Assembly (NCBI GenBank): GCA_029269725.1
Contig: JARJHS010000003.1
Span: forward strand, 62,001 to 126,000
DNA from: Pollutibacter soli
Lineage (GTDB): Bacteria > Bacteroidota > Bacteroidia > Chitinophagales > Chitinophagaceae
DNA: 64,000 nucleotides
Direction of reading: 5' to 3'
Position numbers and translations under genes: made by a program. This document shows positions 1-8,383 of the stretch, piece after piece (positions within the stretch are counted from its first letter, which is position 1; every line of letters begins with the position of its first letter). Under the pieces are notes generated by a model. That model worked only from the letters and a program-made list of their open reading frames with translations. It was not told where the DNA came from and did no database searches.

Positions 1-835
1 TGATCGGGTGCACATTTTTCGTTGCTGCTGCTGCACCAAAAAATTCAGGTTTTCCTCCATATGCAGAGGGAGAAGAAGAGCGTTCTTTTATCCAGACTTC
101 GTTAATACTTTCAGTAGTCCAGTCGGTAAACAAACTCACGCTGTATCCTGCAGATTCTATTGTTTCAAAATTATCGCGTAGCTGACTCAGTGGCAATTTT
201 TCAAAAACCCATTGACGCATCTGAAATTTAGGTTGCAGTTTCAGCGTGATATTTGCTATCGCGCCTAACGCACCAAGGCCAACAACAGTAGCATTGAATT
301 TTTCTCCATCTGATTTTTTCAGTTCAATCCATTCACCTGACGCATTGATAAACTGAATGGCTACCACCTGAGTCGATAAGTTTCCATTCTTTAAGCCTGA
401 TCCGTGTGTTGCTGTTGTAACCGCACCCGCAACAGAAATGTGTGGAAGAGAAGCCAGGTTGTGCAGTGCAAAGCCTTTTTCATCAATAATCGGCGCAAGC
501 TCTCCGTACTTCATCCCACCCTCCACCGTAACCTCGGATTTTTCAGTATCCAGCTTCACCATCCTGTTCATATCCCGGAGTGATACAAACTGATCTTTGC
601 TGTCGGCGATCGTATTGAAGCAGTGCTTTGTACCCAGTACTTTCATCTTAGGATATTGAACAATCAGCTTCTGCAACTCTTCTACCGATTTAGGATAAAC
701 GATTTTATCTGTACTGTATACAAGATTACCCGCCCAGTTACTGATTTTTTCGGGCATGGCCCATGATTCGATCGGACTAACGAGCGGAGCAGCCATCATT
801 GCAGAACTTAATTTTAAAAATGTTCTTTTCTTCAT
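1..835 (-). CDS. FAD-linked sugar/alditol oxidase-like protein (3' end outside window)
   Basis: About 278 residues are visible from the start codon at 835; the C-terminus runs off the window. The N-terminus (KKRTFLK followed by a small-residue stretch ending near SWA) resembles an exported, possibly Tat-like, signal. An FAD-binding PCMH-type domain follows: KIVYPKSVEELQKLI, then GTKHCFNTIADS with H71 at the place where alditol oxidases and related aldonolactone oxidases attach FAD covalently, then GAVTTATHGSGLKNGNLSTQ and VGLGALGAIANITL. By family knowledge it would oxidise a sugar alcohol or aldonolactone with oxygen or another acceptor, probably in the periplasm. The substrate cannot be read from the sequence. 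The C-terminal ALO domain is not in view. Confidence 0.82.
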   Translation of the reverse strand, partial: MKKRTFLKLSSAMMAAPLVSPIESWAMPEKISNWAGNLVYSTDKIVYPKSVEELQKLIVQYPKMKVLGTKHCFNTIADSKDQFVSLRDMNRMVKLDTEKSEVTVEGGMKYGELAPIIDEKGFALHNLASLPHISVAGAVTTATHGSGLKNGNLSTQVVAIQFINASGEWIELKKSDGEKFNATVVGLGALGAIANITLKLQPKFQMRQWVFEKLPLSQLRDNFETIESAGYSVSLFTDWTTESINEVWIKERSSSPSAYGGKPEFFGAAAATKNVHPI

Positions 836-942
836 ATCCCGGTGTTGATACAAAAAAGATAGTATAAATAACAATCACTTTTAATCAGCACAGCTACGTG
901 GCTGGAAATATTTTCAAAAAAATGATCATTGAAGGACTACAT

Positions 943-970
943 AAAAAAAAAGCACCCCTTTTGGAGGTGC
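943..970 (-). terminator. Intrinsic terminator after the DUF4382 gene
   Basis: Read on the minus strand, GCACCTCC-AAAA-GGGGTGC forms a G-C rich hairpin followed by a run of nine T. It lies 25 bp past the stop of the DUF4382 lipoprotein gene and separates it from the oxidase gene. Confidence 0.8.
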
Positions 971-994
971 CTTCTCAAAACATCTACGGACAAA

Positions 995-1501
995 TTATTT
1001 CAGTTTAATGACTGGTTTCAACTTATAGTCGCCAGTACCTTCCTGGTGGATGGATAAAGCAGCATCAAAATCAGCAACCAGTGAATCGATATCTCTGCTC
1101 AACGCTTTCTGCAGTTTAATTTTTAACCCCGATTCACTTCCACTGGGAATCGTCAGCGGATAAGTTTGTCCGGAAATCACAATGCTGTTAGCATCTCCCA
1201 GTACAAATCTCACTTCCTGCAAAACATCCAAAGGAACAACTGCCGTTGCAACTACAGTATCAAGGCCATTCTGATATTCAAGCAAATTATAAATGCCCTG
1301 GTTGGTAGGTAAAGAAATCCAATCGTGCTTCTGCAATTTTACTCTTACCTCCCTGATGTCCACATTTACTGCTGATGCATTGTAAGGAGCATCGGTAAGA
1401 TGAATTTTCAGCTGGGTAGTTTCCTCTTTGTCTTTTGTACAGGAAGCCAATCCAAGCAATGCTGTTAAACCAAAAAGACCAACAAGTTTCAGGATACGCA
1501 T
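995..1501 (-). CDS. DUF4382 domain lipoprotein
   Basis: The 168-residue protein starts with a short hydrophobic signal and a lipobox, LGLAS-C21, so it should be a lipoprotein. The rest matches the DUF4382 pattern: LKIHLTDAPYNASAVNVDIREV near residues 32-53, a central W-I-S-L strand, and a C-terminal KLKPVIKLK strand typical of a small beta-sandwich. DUF4382 proteins are widespread in Bacteroidota and have no assigned biochemical role. It is transcribed alone, with its own terminator downstream. The start at 1501 is the only one that leaves a sensible signal peptide. Confidence 0.85.
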   Translation of the reverse strand: MRILKLVGLFGLTALLGLASCTKDKEETTQLKIHLTDAPYNASAVNVDIREVRVKLQKHDWISLPTNQGIYNLLEYQNGLDTVVATAVVPLDVLQEVRFVLGDANSIVISGQTYPLTIPSGSESGLKIKLQKALSRDIDSLVADFDAALSIHQEGTGDYKLKPVIKLK

Positions 1502-2025
1502 AAATGATTATTTGTCTTCCCAGAATGAAAAAACTATGCCATTGAGTACCCAAAAACCGTGACTAAAAGCTAAAATTGGGAAGAGGCGATTTGTTCGCTG
1601 GAAAATAGACGTTTATGTATTGAATAACCTGTTAATTGCCGGGCGGAATTTTGTAAAAAATTACGATAGTGCATTTCGGGTGAATAAACTTTCGGCTTTT
1701 CAAACAGCCATCCCACGGGGGCTTTTTTTGCCGCCTTCGGCGATCTTCTAAATGCAGCACACGGAGGAAGCTGAGAAACAGCCCGCAGAGGAGAGAGAGT
1801 CTTAATATTAGAGTGCTTTTAAAAATTCTGAAAATTACTTATTGCTCTTATTTTTTAGTTAAGAGAAATGTCAATCGCTAAATCCATTATTTAATTTTTC
1901 TCCTCCGCGTATATTCCTCCGCATGCTCTGCGTTCCGGCTGTTCCCATCGCCACAGGCGATTAAAAAAAATCCGAAGCACACAATCCGCCATTCGAAGTG
2001 AGTACAATTCCGATATATTTGTTTC
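1502..2025. other. 524-bp intergenic region with degenerate repeats
   Basis: No convincing gene. A plus-strand hairpin (AGCC..CCC..GGG..GGCT, 1706-1723) followed by seven T resembles a terminator with no gene before it. Between about 1755 and 1940 there are two facing tracts built of CGGAGGA and GCAGAG words (1758-1793 and 1903-1936) that look like the decayed arms of a long inverted repeat. Confidence 0.5.
2014..2021 (+). promoter_or_regulatory. Candidate -7 promoter element (TATATTTG)
   Basis: An exact match to the Bacteroidota -7 consensus TAnnTTTG ends five bases before the ATG of the LytTR regulator. No clear TTTG -33 box is seen. If it is used, the transcript would begin at or very near the start codon and be essentially leaderless. 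Confidence 0.45.
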
Positions 2026-2721
2026 ATGAACGCGCTCATCGTCGATGATAACAAAATAGCCAGGACCACCATGAAACAACTCGCCTCACAAGTGAAGGAC
2101 CTGGTGGTAGTGGGTGAATGTTCCAATGCGATGGAAGCTTACAATTTTCTTCGTGACCAGGCTGTTGATTTATTACTACTCGATATTGAAATGCCTGGCA
2201 TGACCGGTCTGGAGCTCACAAAAAATATGGGTGATAAAAAACCCCTGATTGTTTTTACAACCTCAAAAAAAGAATATGCTGCAGAAGCATTTGAGCTCAA
2301 CGTAGCAGATTACCTCGTAAAACCTGTTACTCCTTCACGCTTTATCCAGGCAATCGATAAAGTGCGTGAGTTTTTGGAAAGTGACAAAGATGAAATCACT
2401 CTCAACAAGGATAGTTTCATTTTTATCCGCGACTCTAACATCGTTCGTAAACTCAACCTCGAAGATATTCTCTACGCCGAAGCCATGGGCGATTATGTAA
2501 AGCTTCACACAGCACAAAAATTTTATGCCATTCATTCGACATTAAAAGCTGTTGAAGAAAGACTTCCCGCTCCTGCTTTTATTCGGGTTCATCGATCTTA
2601 CATCGTGGCACTGGATAAAATTGAAACCATACAGGATGGTGACCTGATCATTAACAGCAAAGCAATCCCCGTTGCAGATGCATATCGATCCTCATTGAAT
2701 AAGCGGATGAATATCCTCTAG
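2026..2721 (+). CDS. LytTR-family response regulator
   Basis: The 231-residue protein has an N-terminal receiver domain (about 1-120) with acidic pair D7-D8, phospho-acceptor D53 in LLLLDIEMPG, switch T78/T79 and conserved K99 in YLVKPV. A C-terminal LytTR DNA-binding domain (about 130-231) follows, with the typical EDILYAEAMGDYVKLHT and FIRVHRSYIV strands. Such regulators are usually paired with a LytS/YehU-type membrane kinase, but none is adjacent. The nearest kinase is the hybrid kinase 500 bp downstream on the same strand, whose C-terminal HPt domain could in principle feed this receiver (inference). The start codon is fixed by the D7-D8 pair; later starts would remove it. Confidence 0.93.
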   Translation: MNALIVDDNKIARTTMKQLASQVKDLVVVGECSNAMEAYNFLRDQAVDLLLLDIEMPGMTGLELTKNMGDKKPLIVFTTSKKEYAAEAFELNVADYLVKPVTPSRFIQAIDKVREFLESDKDEITLNKDSFIFIRDSNIVRKLNLEDILYAEAMGDYVKLHTAQKFYAIHSTLKAVEERLPAPAFIRVHRSYIVALDKIETIQDGDLIINSKAIPVADAYRSSLNKRMNIL

Positions 2722-2730
2722 ACCCCTATA

Positions 2731-2770
2731 AATGTTAAATACCACCCGTTTTGATTTAACATTCCATTTT
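2731..2770 (+). terminator. Possible terminator after the LytTR gene
   Basis: A 10-bp perfect inverted repeat, AATGTTAAAT and ATTTAACATT with a 13-base loop, begins 10 bp after the LytTR stop and is followed by CCATTTTT. The stem is A-T rich, so the call is tentative. Confidence 0.4.
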
Positions 2771-2904
2771 TGTAACTGATTTCTTTCCTGTACGTCTCTA
2801 TTATATAAACAGGGAACAAAGTGAGTTAAAGATTACTGCGGGTATTCCGACGACTAAAAATGCCTGTTTAACGATTCCCGATGATGCAGGGCAGATCAGG
2901 ATCT

Positions 2905-2912
2905 TAGCTTTG
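2905..2912 (+). promoter_or_regulatory. Candidate -7 promoter element (TAGCTTTG)
   Basis: This matches TAnnTTTG and lies about 65 bases upstream of the terminator hairpin at 2977. Transcription from here would give a short RNA of roughly 90 nt or a leader for the small membrane protein gene. No -33 box is evident. Confidence 0.3.
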
Positions 2913-2976
2913 TTTCATCAATATGATTCAAATACATAACAATAGTTTTCTCATAAGCAGTTAGTTTTGGTTAGAC

Positions 2977-3009
2977 AGGGCTGTATTTCCATACGGCCCT
3001 CCTTTTTTT
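2977..3009 (+). terminator. Strong intrinsic terminator or attenuator
   Basis: AGGGCTGTAT-TTCC-ATACGGCCCT makes a 10-bp stem with one G-T wobble and a four-base loop, followed by CC and seven T. It ends only 8 bp before the likely ATG (3018) of the small membrane protein, an unusual place for a terminator, so it may attenuate that gene. Confidence 0.75.
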
Positions 3010-3017
3010 ACACTCGA

Positions 3018-3218
3018 ATGAATAACAGACAAATCATATTAATCATCTTTTTAACTGTCATACTTATCCTTTCAGCTTATGGATTGCTTGAAGGAATTGA
3101 GCGGCATTTCCATATTGCCGTGATGATTATTCTCATTTTTATCATGCTCTCTGATGTTATAATGATGGCTTCGGCTTATTTCAGGTATCTGAAAACTGGT
3201 CCGGAAGACAAACCCTGA
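3018..3218 (+). CDS. Small two-helix membrane protein
   Basis: The ATG at 3018 gives a 66-residue protein, MNNRQIILIIF..., with two hydrophobic segments (about 5-21 and 30-50) separated by a short charged loop (LLEGIERHFH), and a polar tail ending GPEDKP. An upstream in-frame TTG at 2967 would place the start inside the terminator hairpin, so ATG 3018 is preferred. The family is not recognised. It ends 30 bp before the hybrid kinase gene and may be co-transcribed with it, although a -7-like element lies in the gap. A role accessory to the sensor kinase is a guess from position only. Confidence 0.55.
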   Translation: MNNRQIILIIFLTVILILSAYGLLEGIERHFHIAVMIILIFIMLSDVIMMASAYFRYLKTGPEDKP

Positions 3219-3226
3219 CCTTATAC

Positions 3227-3234
3227 TATATTTG
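3227..3234 (+). promoter_or_regulatory. Candidate -7 promoter element (TATATTTG)
   Basis: An exact TAnnTTTG match 14 bp upstream of the hybrid kinase ATG, in the gap after the small membrane protein gene. It would give the kinase its own promoter with a very short leader. Confidence 0.45.
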
Positions 3235-3248
3235 GTTATACAATCATC

Positions 3249-5441
3249 ATGAGCCGCTACTTTAAATATCTTTTACTCGTAGCTTTTCTGGCTGCAGTCT
3301 TACTGATTGTATTTCTCCAATTTAATTCCAACAGCAATATCAATCAACTGATCGATAGCAACGAGATGCTGATGCAGGATCTCGCAACAAGATCGGATCT
3401 GCAGCAATTGTTTAATGAGGTGATAACGATGGAGTCGAAAGTGAGAGGAGCAGTAATACGGGGAGTTCCACTTGATTCTATAGAATTTACATCTGAAACG
3501 GATACCATTTACAAGGCTTTGAACCGTCTTGACTCACTTCATGATGATCCTTCACTGCATTCGCTTATCGAACAATTGAGTTTCCAGGTTGATGAAAAGA
3601 TAAAATTCAACCGGGCGGTGCTTGACAGCTTTTCCCTGAGAGGTAAAGCGTCTGCAGAAGAACTGATCAATACACAGATGGGGAAAAAGCTGACGGACAG
3701 TATTCGCCTGGTGATACTCAAAATAGATGACCAGCACCAGGTGTTTGTATTGAATACCATCAGACAGGCAGATGACAACGGCAGAAAAGCAAAGACCCTT
3801 GGTACCATCATGGCTATCATCGCAGCCATTGCGTCCGTTTTTACATTCGTATATGTGGCTTATAAAGTGCGCGAACAACAGCAACTTATTTCGCGACTGA
3901 ATGTATCTGAAAAGAAAGCAAGGGATGCGGCAAGGATCAAGGAGAATTTCCTGGCCAACATGAGTCATGAAATCCGAACGCCGCTAAATGCGATCCTCGG
4001 GTTTACTAACCTGCTTCAGCGGAAGCCTCTTGAACCGGATACAAAAGACTACGTACAAACAATTCAAAAATCGGGTGAAAACCTGTTGACGATTGTAAAT
4101 GATGTGCTCGATCTTTCAAAGATTGAAGCTGGCATGATGCGAATAGAATCGGCGCCATTTAGTCTGAGGGGCCTGGTACACTCTGTCGAAACCATGTTTC
4201 GTCAGAAAGCTCAGGAGAAAAATCTGAAGATCAGTTCAGCGGTTGCAGACGAAATTCCGGATGCCCTCGAAGGCGATGCCACCAGGCTAACGCAGATACT
4301 GGTCAACATTATTGGCAATGCGATAAAGTTTACTTCCTCAGGAAGTATATCGATGCATTTTACCAGCAAGGGCAAAACGGGCCCGGCCATTTTACTTGGA
4401 ATCGAAATAAGAGATACAGGGATTGGTATTGCAAAAGATCAGCTCCCCCATGTTTTTGAAAGGTTTCAGCAGGCTGAAAACACTCCTGCAAGAAAATATG
4501 GCGGTACTGGTCTGGGCCTTTCGATTGTAAAGGAACTCGTGGAATTGCAACAGGGAAGTATAGCCGTAGAGAGTGAAGCAGGTATGGGCGCAGGATTTCT
4601 TTTGACCATCCCTTACAAAATTGCTGTTGAAGATGCACAACCGGTTCCCCGGCCGGATAAGGTAGCATCCCCGATTTTTATCGGACAAACAAGGCTGCTG
4701 GCAGTAGAAGATAATGAGATTAATCAAAGTCTGCTCAAACATCTCTTCACCGGATGGAAATTGAATTTCGATATTGTCAATAACGGACGCGAAGCTCTAC
4801 AAATTCTGAGCAAAAACAAATACGATCTCATTCTGATGGATATCCAGATGCCTGAAATGGACGGATATTCAACAGCACAGGAGATCAGAAATAATTTGCA
4901 ATTACAGACCCCGATTGTTGCGATGACTGCACACGCAATGTCCGGCGAGCGGGAAAAATGCCTCAGCTATGGCATGAATGAATACATTCCGAAGCCTATA
5001 CGTGAAGAGCAGCTCTTCCAGATCATAACCAAATTTGTAGAGGCTCAACGAAAAAATGAGAATGGTAAAAATCCAGAAGAGTTGCGTTCCGATCATGCAT
5101 TCAGGTTCATCAACCTGGATTATATGAAGGAGGTCAGTGGTGGCAACAGAGAATATGAAAGAACGGTTACGGAGCAATTCATGGAAGCCATTCCTGATGA
5201 CCTGCAAGATATCCGTCATGCCTGGGAAACAAACGATGCTACTCTTCTGCGACAACTTGCACATAACCTGAAAACGACAATATCAGTAATGGGATTAAAT
5301 CCATTACTCGAACCACAATTGAATTTGCTCGAGCACCATAACCTTTCAAAGGATCAGTTTGAAAAGGTTTTTGGCGAATTGAAATCAATACTTTCCCACT
5401 CTCTGCAGGAAGCAAAACAGTTCTATCGCAGTTTCAATTAA
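3249..5441 (+). CDS. Hybrid sensor histidine kinase with receiver and HPt domains
   Basis: The 730-residue inner-membrane protein has TM1 at about 7-24, a periplasmic all-helical region of about 155 residues resembling a CHASE3-type sensor, TM2 at about 184-205, and then the cytoplasmic relay. The relay has HisKA with H240 in ANMSHEIRTPLNAILGF, HATPase with N, G1 (DTGIGI) and G2 (GGTGLGLSIV) boxes, a receiver with phospho-acceptor D531 (LILMDIQMPEMDG), and a C-terminal HPt with H672 (LAHNLKTTISVMG). All phosphorelay residues are present. No dedicated DNA-binding partner is adjacent; the LytTR regulator upstream is the nearest receiver. The signal is unknown. A terminator lies about 170 bp downstream. 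Confidence 0.95.
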   Translation: MSRYFKYLLLVAFLAAVLLIVFLQFNSNSNINQLIDSNEMLMQDLATRSDLQQLFNEVITMESKVRGAVIRGVPLDSIEFTSETDTIYKALNRLDSLHDDPSLHSLIEQLSFQVDEKIKFNRAVLDSFSLRGKASAEELINTQMGKKLTDSIRLVILKIDDQHQVFVLNTIRQADDNGRKAKTLGTIMAIIAAIASVFTFVYVAYKVREQQQLISRLNVSEKKARDAARIKENFLANMSHEIRTPLNAILGFTNLLQRKPLEPDTKDYVQTIQKSGENLLTIVNDVLDLSKIEAGMMRIESAPFSLRGLVHSVETMFRQKAQEKNLKISSAVADEIPDALEGDATRLTQILVNIIGNAIKFTSSGSISMHFTSKGKTGPAILLGIEIRDTGIGIAKDQLPHVFERFQQAENTPARKYGGTGLGLSIVKELVELQQGSIAVESEAGMGAGFLLTIPYKIAVEDAQPVPRPDKVASPIFIGQTRLLAVEDNEINQSLLKHLFTGWKLNFDIVNNGREALQILSKNKYDLILMDIQMPEMDGYSTAQEIRNNLQLQTPIVAMTAHAMSGEREKCLSYGMNEYIPKPIREEQLFQIITKFVEAQRKNENGKNPEELRSDHAFRFINLDYMKEVSGGNREYERTVTEQFMEAIPDDLQDIRHAWETNDATLLRQLAHNLKTTISVMGLNPLLEPQLNLLEHHNLSKDQFEKVFGELKSILSHSLQEAKQFYRSFN

Positions 5442-5611
5442 AGATGTATTTTCCTGACCTGCCGATTGTTTTTGCCTGTTCAGCGATCAGCTAAACTTCT
5501 TTTTATTATACGGTTGTAAGTTTATGTTGTCAGTCGATAACACATCTGAAACATAAAAACAAAAGGATACTTAGCATAAGGCTTCTCAAGGTTTCTATAG
5601 GATAAAAACTT

Positions 5612-5638
5612 CCCCTGCGTCTGCAGGGGATTTTTTTT
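5612..5638 (+). terminator. Intrinsic terminator after the hybrid kinase
   Basis: CCCCTGC-GTCT-GCAGGGG, a perfect 7-bp G-C stem, is followed by A and eight T. It ends the kinase transcript. Confidence 0.88.
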
Positions 5639-5639
5639 C

Positions 5640-5674
5640 AAGTAAGAAGGGAAAGGTTAGAAGTAAGAAGTAAG
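5640..5674. repeat. Heptamer array (AAGTAAG)
   Basis: Five consecutive 7-base steps, the first, fourth and fifth reading AAGTAAG exactly and the two between being degenerate. It sits directly after the kinase terminator. Member of the window-wide period-7 family. Confidence 0.6.
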
Positions 5675-5768
5675 GGCGAAGTAGGATTTGCGAAGGACTA
5701 ATTGAAGATCGTTCAACCGAATGATTTTTTTATGTGGCATCTGTACGGAGGTGTTCGATTTTCTGTAG

Positions 5769-5788
5769 GGAAAAGGCATGCCTTTTCC
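5769..5788. promoter_or_regulatory. 20-bp perfect palindrome upstream of the efflux operon
   Basis: GGAAAAGGCATGCCTTTTCC is its own reverse complement with no loop. It lies 154 bp before the first gene of the RND operon and could be an operator for a dimeric regulator; no regulator gene is adjacent. A second short period-7 tract (CTGCTGC twice, 5832-5845) lies between it and the gene. Confidence 0.4.
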
Positions 5789-5942
5789 TTGGATATTTTC
5801 AACTGCATTTTATCAAAAGCACTGCATTAATCTGCTGCCTGCTGCCTCTCCCCTACATAACGACCCTTTTTGCCCATTCGCCGAGTGATCCCTGCAACAG
5901 TTTTTTCTTCAAAGCAACTTTGCCTTGCAATAATGAAGTGCT

Positions 5943-7241
5943 ATGAACTTAAGGTTTCAATACCTGATCAGATACTTAATAGTCGCCATGGTTTTTTGCA
6001 TTCCTGTTTTAGCAAATGCGCAAAACAGGAATACCGATTCACTGCGCCTGACTATTCCGGAAGCAGAAGGTCTTTTTCTGAAAAACAATCTCCAATTGCT
6101 GGCGGAACAATATAATATCGATATCAACCGGGCTTTTGCAGATCAGGCAAAACTCTGGGATAACCCCCTTCTTGTGACCGATCAGAATATTTACGACGGG
6201 AAATTCTTTCGCCATGGTACAGAAAATGGAGTACAATATGGTGAAATATATGTGCAGGTGCAGCAACTGATACGCACAGCTGGTAAAATCAAAAAACAAA
6301 CAAGGCTTGCCAATGATAATACCCTCGGCGCAAAGGCTCAATTCGAAGACGTGATGAGAAACCTTCGCTATGTCCTTTCCACCGATATGAATAATCTTGC
6401 GCAATTACAGAATACATCGACGGTTTATACCACTGAAATCAGTACAATGCAATCACTCGTGAAGGGAATGGACGAAATGCTTCGCGTTGGGGACATCTCA
6501 CAAAAGGAAAATATCCGCGTCAAAGCATTGCTTTTCTCTTTACAGAATGAACTCAGTGAAAATATTCGTCAGCAGGTTGATCTTGAAAAAGAACTTGCAA
6601 TGCTTCTTCATCTGGATGACACTTCGTGGGTTATTTCACTCGCCGGCGAATCATTCGACAGCACTAAAATTTCAGATCTCAAACCAGGTCTGCTTCGTGA
6701 TAGTGCCATTCAATTCAGGCCTGATCTGAATTTCGCAAAAATTGCCATCCAATACCAGTCCCACAATATTGCATATCAGAAATCACTCGCAAGTCCGGAC
6801 CTGAATGCCGGTGTTGAGTATGATAAACTCAATAGTTATGTGCCTAATTACTGGGGCCTTTACCTGGCATTACCCCTTCCGGTATTCAACAGAAACCAGG
6901 GAAATATCAAAGCAGCAAAACTGGCATCGCAACAAACAGATATCAACTTTCAGCAGGCACAAAACCAGGTAAGCAGAGAAGTAACCAGTGCCTGGCAAAA
7001 GCTGATCAATGCTACAGGAATGCTAAACACAGATAATAATCAACTACAAAGTAACTACGATACCCTTATGAAAAACATGCTTGACAGTTACCGGAAACGG
7101 CAGGTAAGCCTGATTGAATTTATCGACTTTTTTGAAGCTTACAAAGATACCCGTGTAAAAGAATGGCAGCTCATCACCAATCAGCGAAACGCAGCTGCTG
7201 AATTAAACTTCGCTGTAAACCGGCCCGTCATTCAACTTTAA
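5943..7241 (+). CDS. TolC-family outer-membrane efflux protein
   Basis: The 432-residue protein begins with a signal peptide (cleavage expected near residue 26, LANA/Q). It then shows the long amphipathic helices of the TolC/OEP fold: a first repeat beginning LRLTIPEAEGLFLKNNLQL and a second repeat with YWGLYLALPLPVFNRNQGNIKAAK, the usual PLPVFNRNQG signature. Length and order match CusC/CzcC partners of heavy-metal RND pumps. It is the first gene of a three-gene plus-strand operon; the adaptor starts 11 bp after its stop. It would form the outer-membrane exit duct. Confidence 0.93.
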   Translation: MNLRFQYLIRYLIVAMVFCIPVLANAQNRNTDSLRLTIPEAEGLFLKNNLQLLAEQYNIDINRAFADQAKLWDNPLLVTDQNIYDGKFFRHGTENGVQYGEIYVQVQQLIRTAGKIKKQTRLANDNTLGAKAQFEDVMRNLRYVLSTDMNNLAQLQNTSTVYTTEISTMQSLVKGMDEMLRVGDISQKENIRVKALLFSLQNELSENIRQQVDLEKELAMLLHLDDTSWVISLAGESFDSTKISDLKPGLLRDSAIQFRPDLNFAKIAIQYQSHNIAYQKSLASPDLNAGVEYDKLNSYVPNYWGLYLALPLPVFNRNQGNIKAAKLASQQTDINFQQAQNQVSREVTSAWQKLINATGMLNTDNNQLQSNYDTLMKNMLDSYRKRQVSLIEFIDFFEAYKDTRVKEWQLITNQRNAAAELNFAVNRPVIQL

Positions 7242-7252
7242 TTATTACTGTG

Positions 7253-8359
7253 ATGAAAAAATTATATAACCTGGTTATACTCGCTGCAACTGCATCATCC
7301 ATTCTTACAAGCTGTGGAGACGGCGATGCAGAAACAAATGCAAAAACAGATGAACCGCTTATCAGCGACAGTACAATGCAACTGCTGAAGATGGATACAG
7401 CCCGATTGCGAAACACTGATGACGAGATCAAATTGAGCGGAGAAGTAAGTTTTGATGAAAATAAAGTAGTAAAAGTATATCCATTCAGCAGTGGCCAGGT
7501 ACTCAGTGTAAATGTCAGTGTAGGCGATTATGTGAAAAAAGGGCAGACCCTTGCCACCATCAGGAGTGCAGATATCGCAGGTAATTATTCCGACCTGAGT
7601 GTCGCCGGCAATGATGTTGCTATTGCAAAACGCAGTATGGATAATGCAGAAGGTCTGTACAAGAATGGCATCGCCAGTCAGAAAGAATTTGAAGAGGCAA
7701 AGGAAAATTATAACAAGGCTCTGGTCAATGCCAATAAAATACGTCAGCAGATCCAGATCAATGGTGGCGGCCACACGGATGCGAATGGTACTTATGTAAT
7801 CGCATCACCAAGAAGTGGCTATGTAGTAGAGAAACTGATCAACGCCGGCAATTTTATCAGGAACGACAACAGCACAAACCTGTTCACTATCGGTGATATC
7901 AGTGATGTCTGGATCTGGGCAAATGTGTACGAAACAGATGTTGCAAAAGTGCAGGAAGGTTATACTGCATTGGTTACTACCCTCGCCTATCCGGATAGTG
8001 TTTTTACCGGAAAAGTCGATCGTGTTAACCAGGTACTCGACCCCGTTACCAAGGTGATGAAAATAAAAATTGTACTTGAAAATCCTGGCGGCGCTTTAAA
8101 ACCGGAAATGTTTGCGAATATCCTGATCACAAAAACGGACAGTAAAAAATCGCTTGCTGTTCCTGCTTCAGCAATCATAAGCGAGAATGGCAGAAATTAT
8201 GTGGTGGTATTTGTAAATAAAGATGATGTGAAAGTGCAGGAAGTGAAAGTGGCAAAGACCATTGGAAATTATACATACATCAACAAAGGACTCCAACCGG
8301 GCCAACTCGTGCTTACTCAAAACCAGATACTCGTTTACAGAAAACTTACCGACAGATAG
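7253..8359 (+). CDS. RND efflux periplasmic adaptor (CusB/CzcB type)
   Basis: The 368-residue protein has a lipobox, SSILTS-C21, after a short signal, so it should be a lipid-anchored adaptor. The barrel-sandwich/lipoyl half (VLSVNVSVGDYVKKGQTLATI) is followed by a coiled-coil hairpin rich in charged residues (about 110-165), the second lipoyl half (GTYVIASPRSGYVVEKLI) and a beta-barrel/membrane-proximal domain (SDVWIWANVYETDVAKV, LNKGLQPGQ-like end). ATG 7253 is chosen over the adjacent GTG 7250. It bridges the TolC partner upstream and the pump 24 bp downstream. Confidence 0.93.
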   Translation: MKKLYNLVILAATASSILTSCGDGDAETNAKTDEPLISDSTMQLLKMDTARLRNTDDEIKLSGEVSFDENKVVKVYPFSSGQVLSVNVSVGDYVKKGQTLATIRSADIAGNYSDLSVAGNDVAIAKRSMDNAEGLYKNGIASQKEFEEAKENYNKALVNANKIRQQIQINGGGHTDANGTYVIASPRSGYVVEKLINAGNFIRNDNSTNLFTIGDISDVWIWANVYETDVAKVQEGYTALVTTLAYPDSVFTGKVDRVNQVLDPVTKVMKIKIVLENPGGALKPEMFANILITKTDSKKSLAVPASAIISENGRNYVVVFVNKDDVKVQEVKVAKTIGNYTYINKGLQPGQLVLTQNQILVYRKLTDR

Positions 8360-8383
8360 CAAATTAATTCTGAAGAAAGTCGC

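Noticed and set aside
2967..3017. TTG start extending the small membrane protein
   Set aside because: The extension would be encoded by the terminator hairpin and its T run; ATG 3018 is a normal start.
5734..6115. Two plus-strand open frames ahead of the TolC gene
   Set aside because: They overlap the control region and the start of the TolC gene in other frames, and have no signal or family features.
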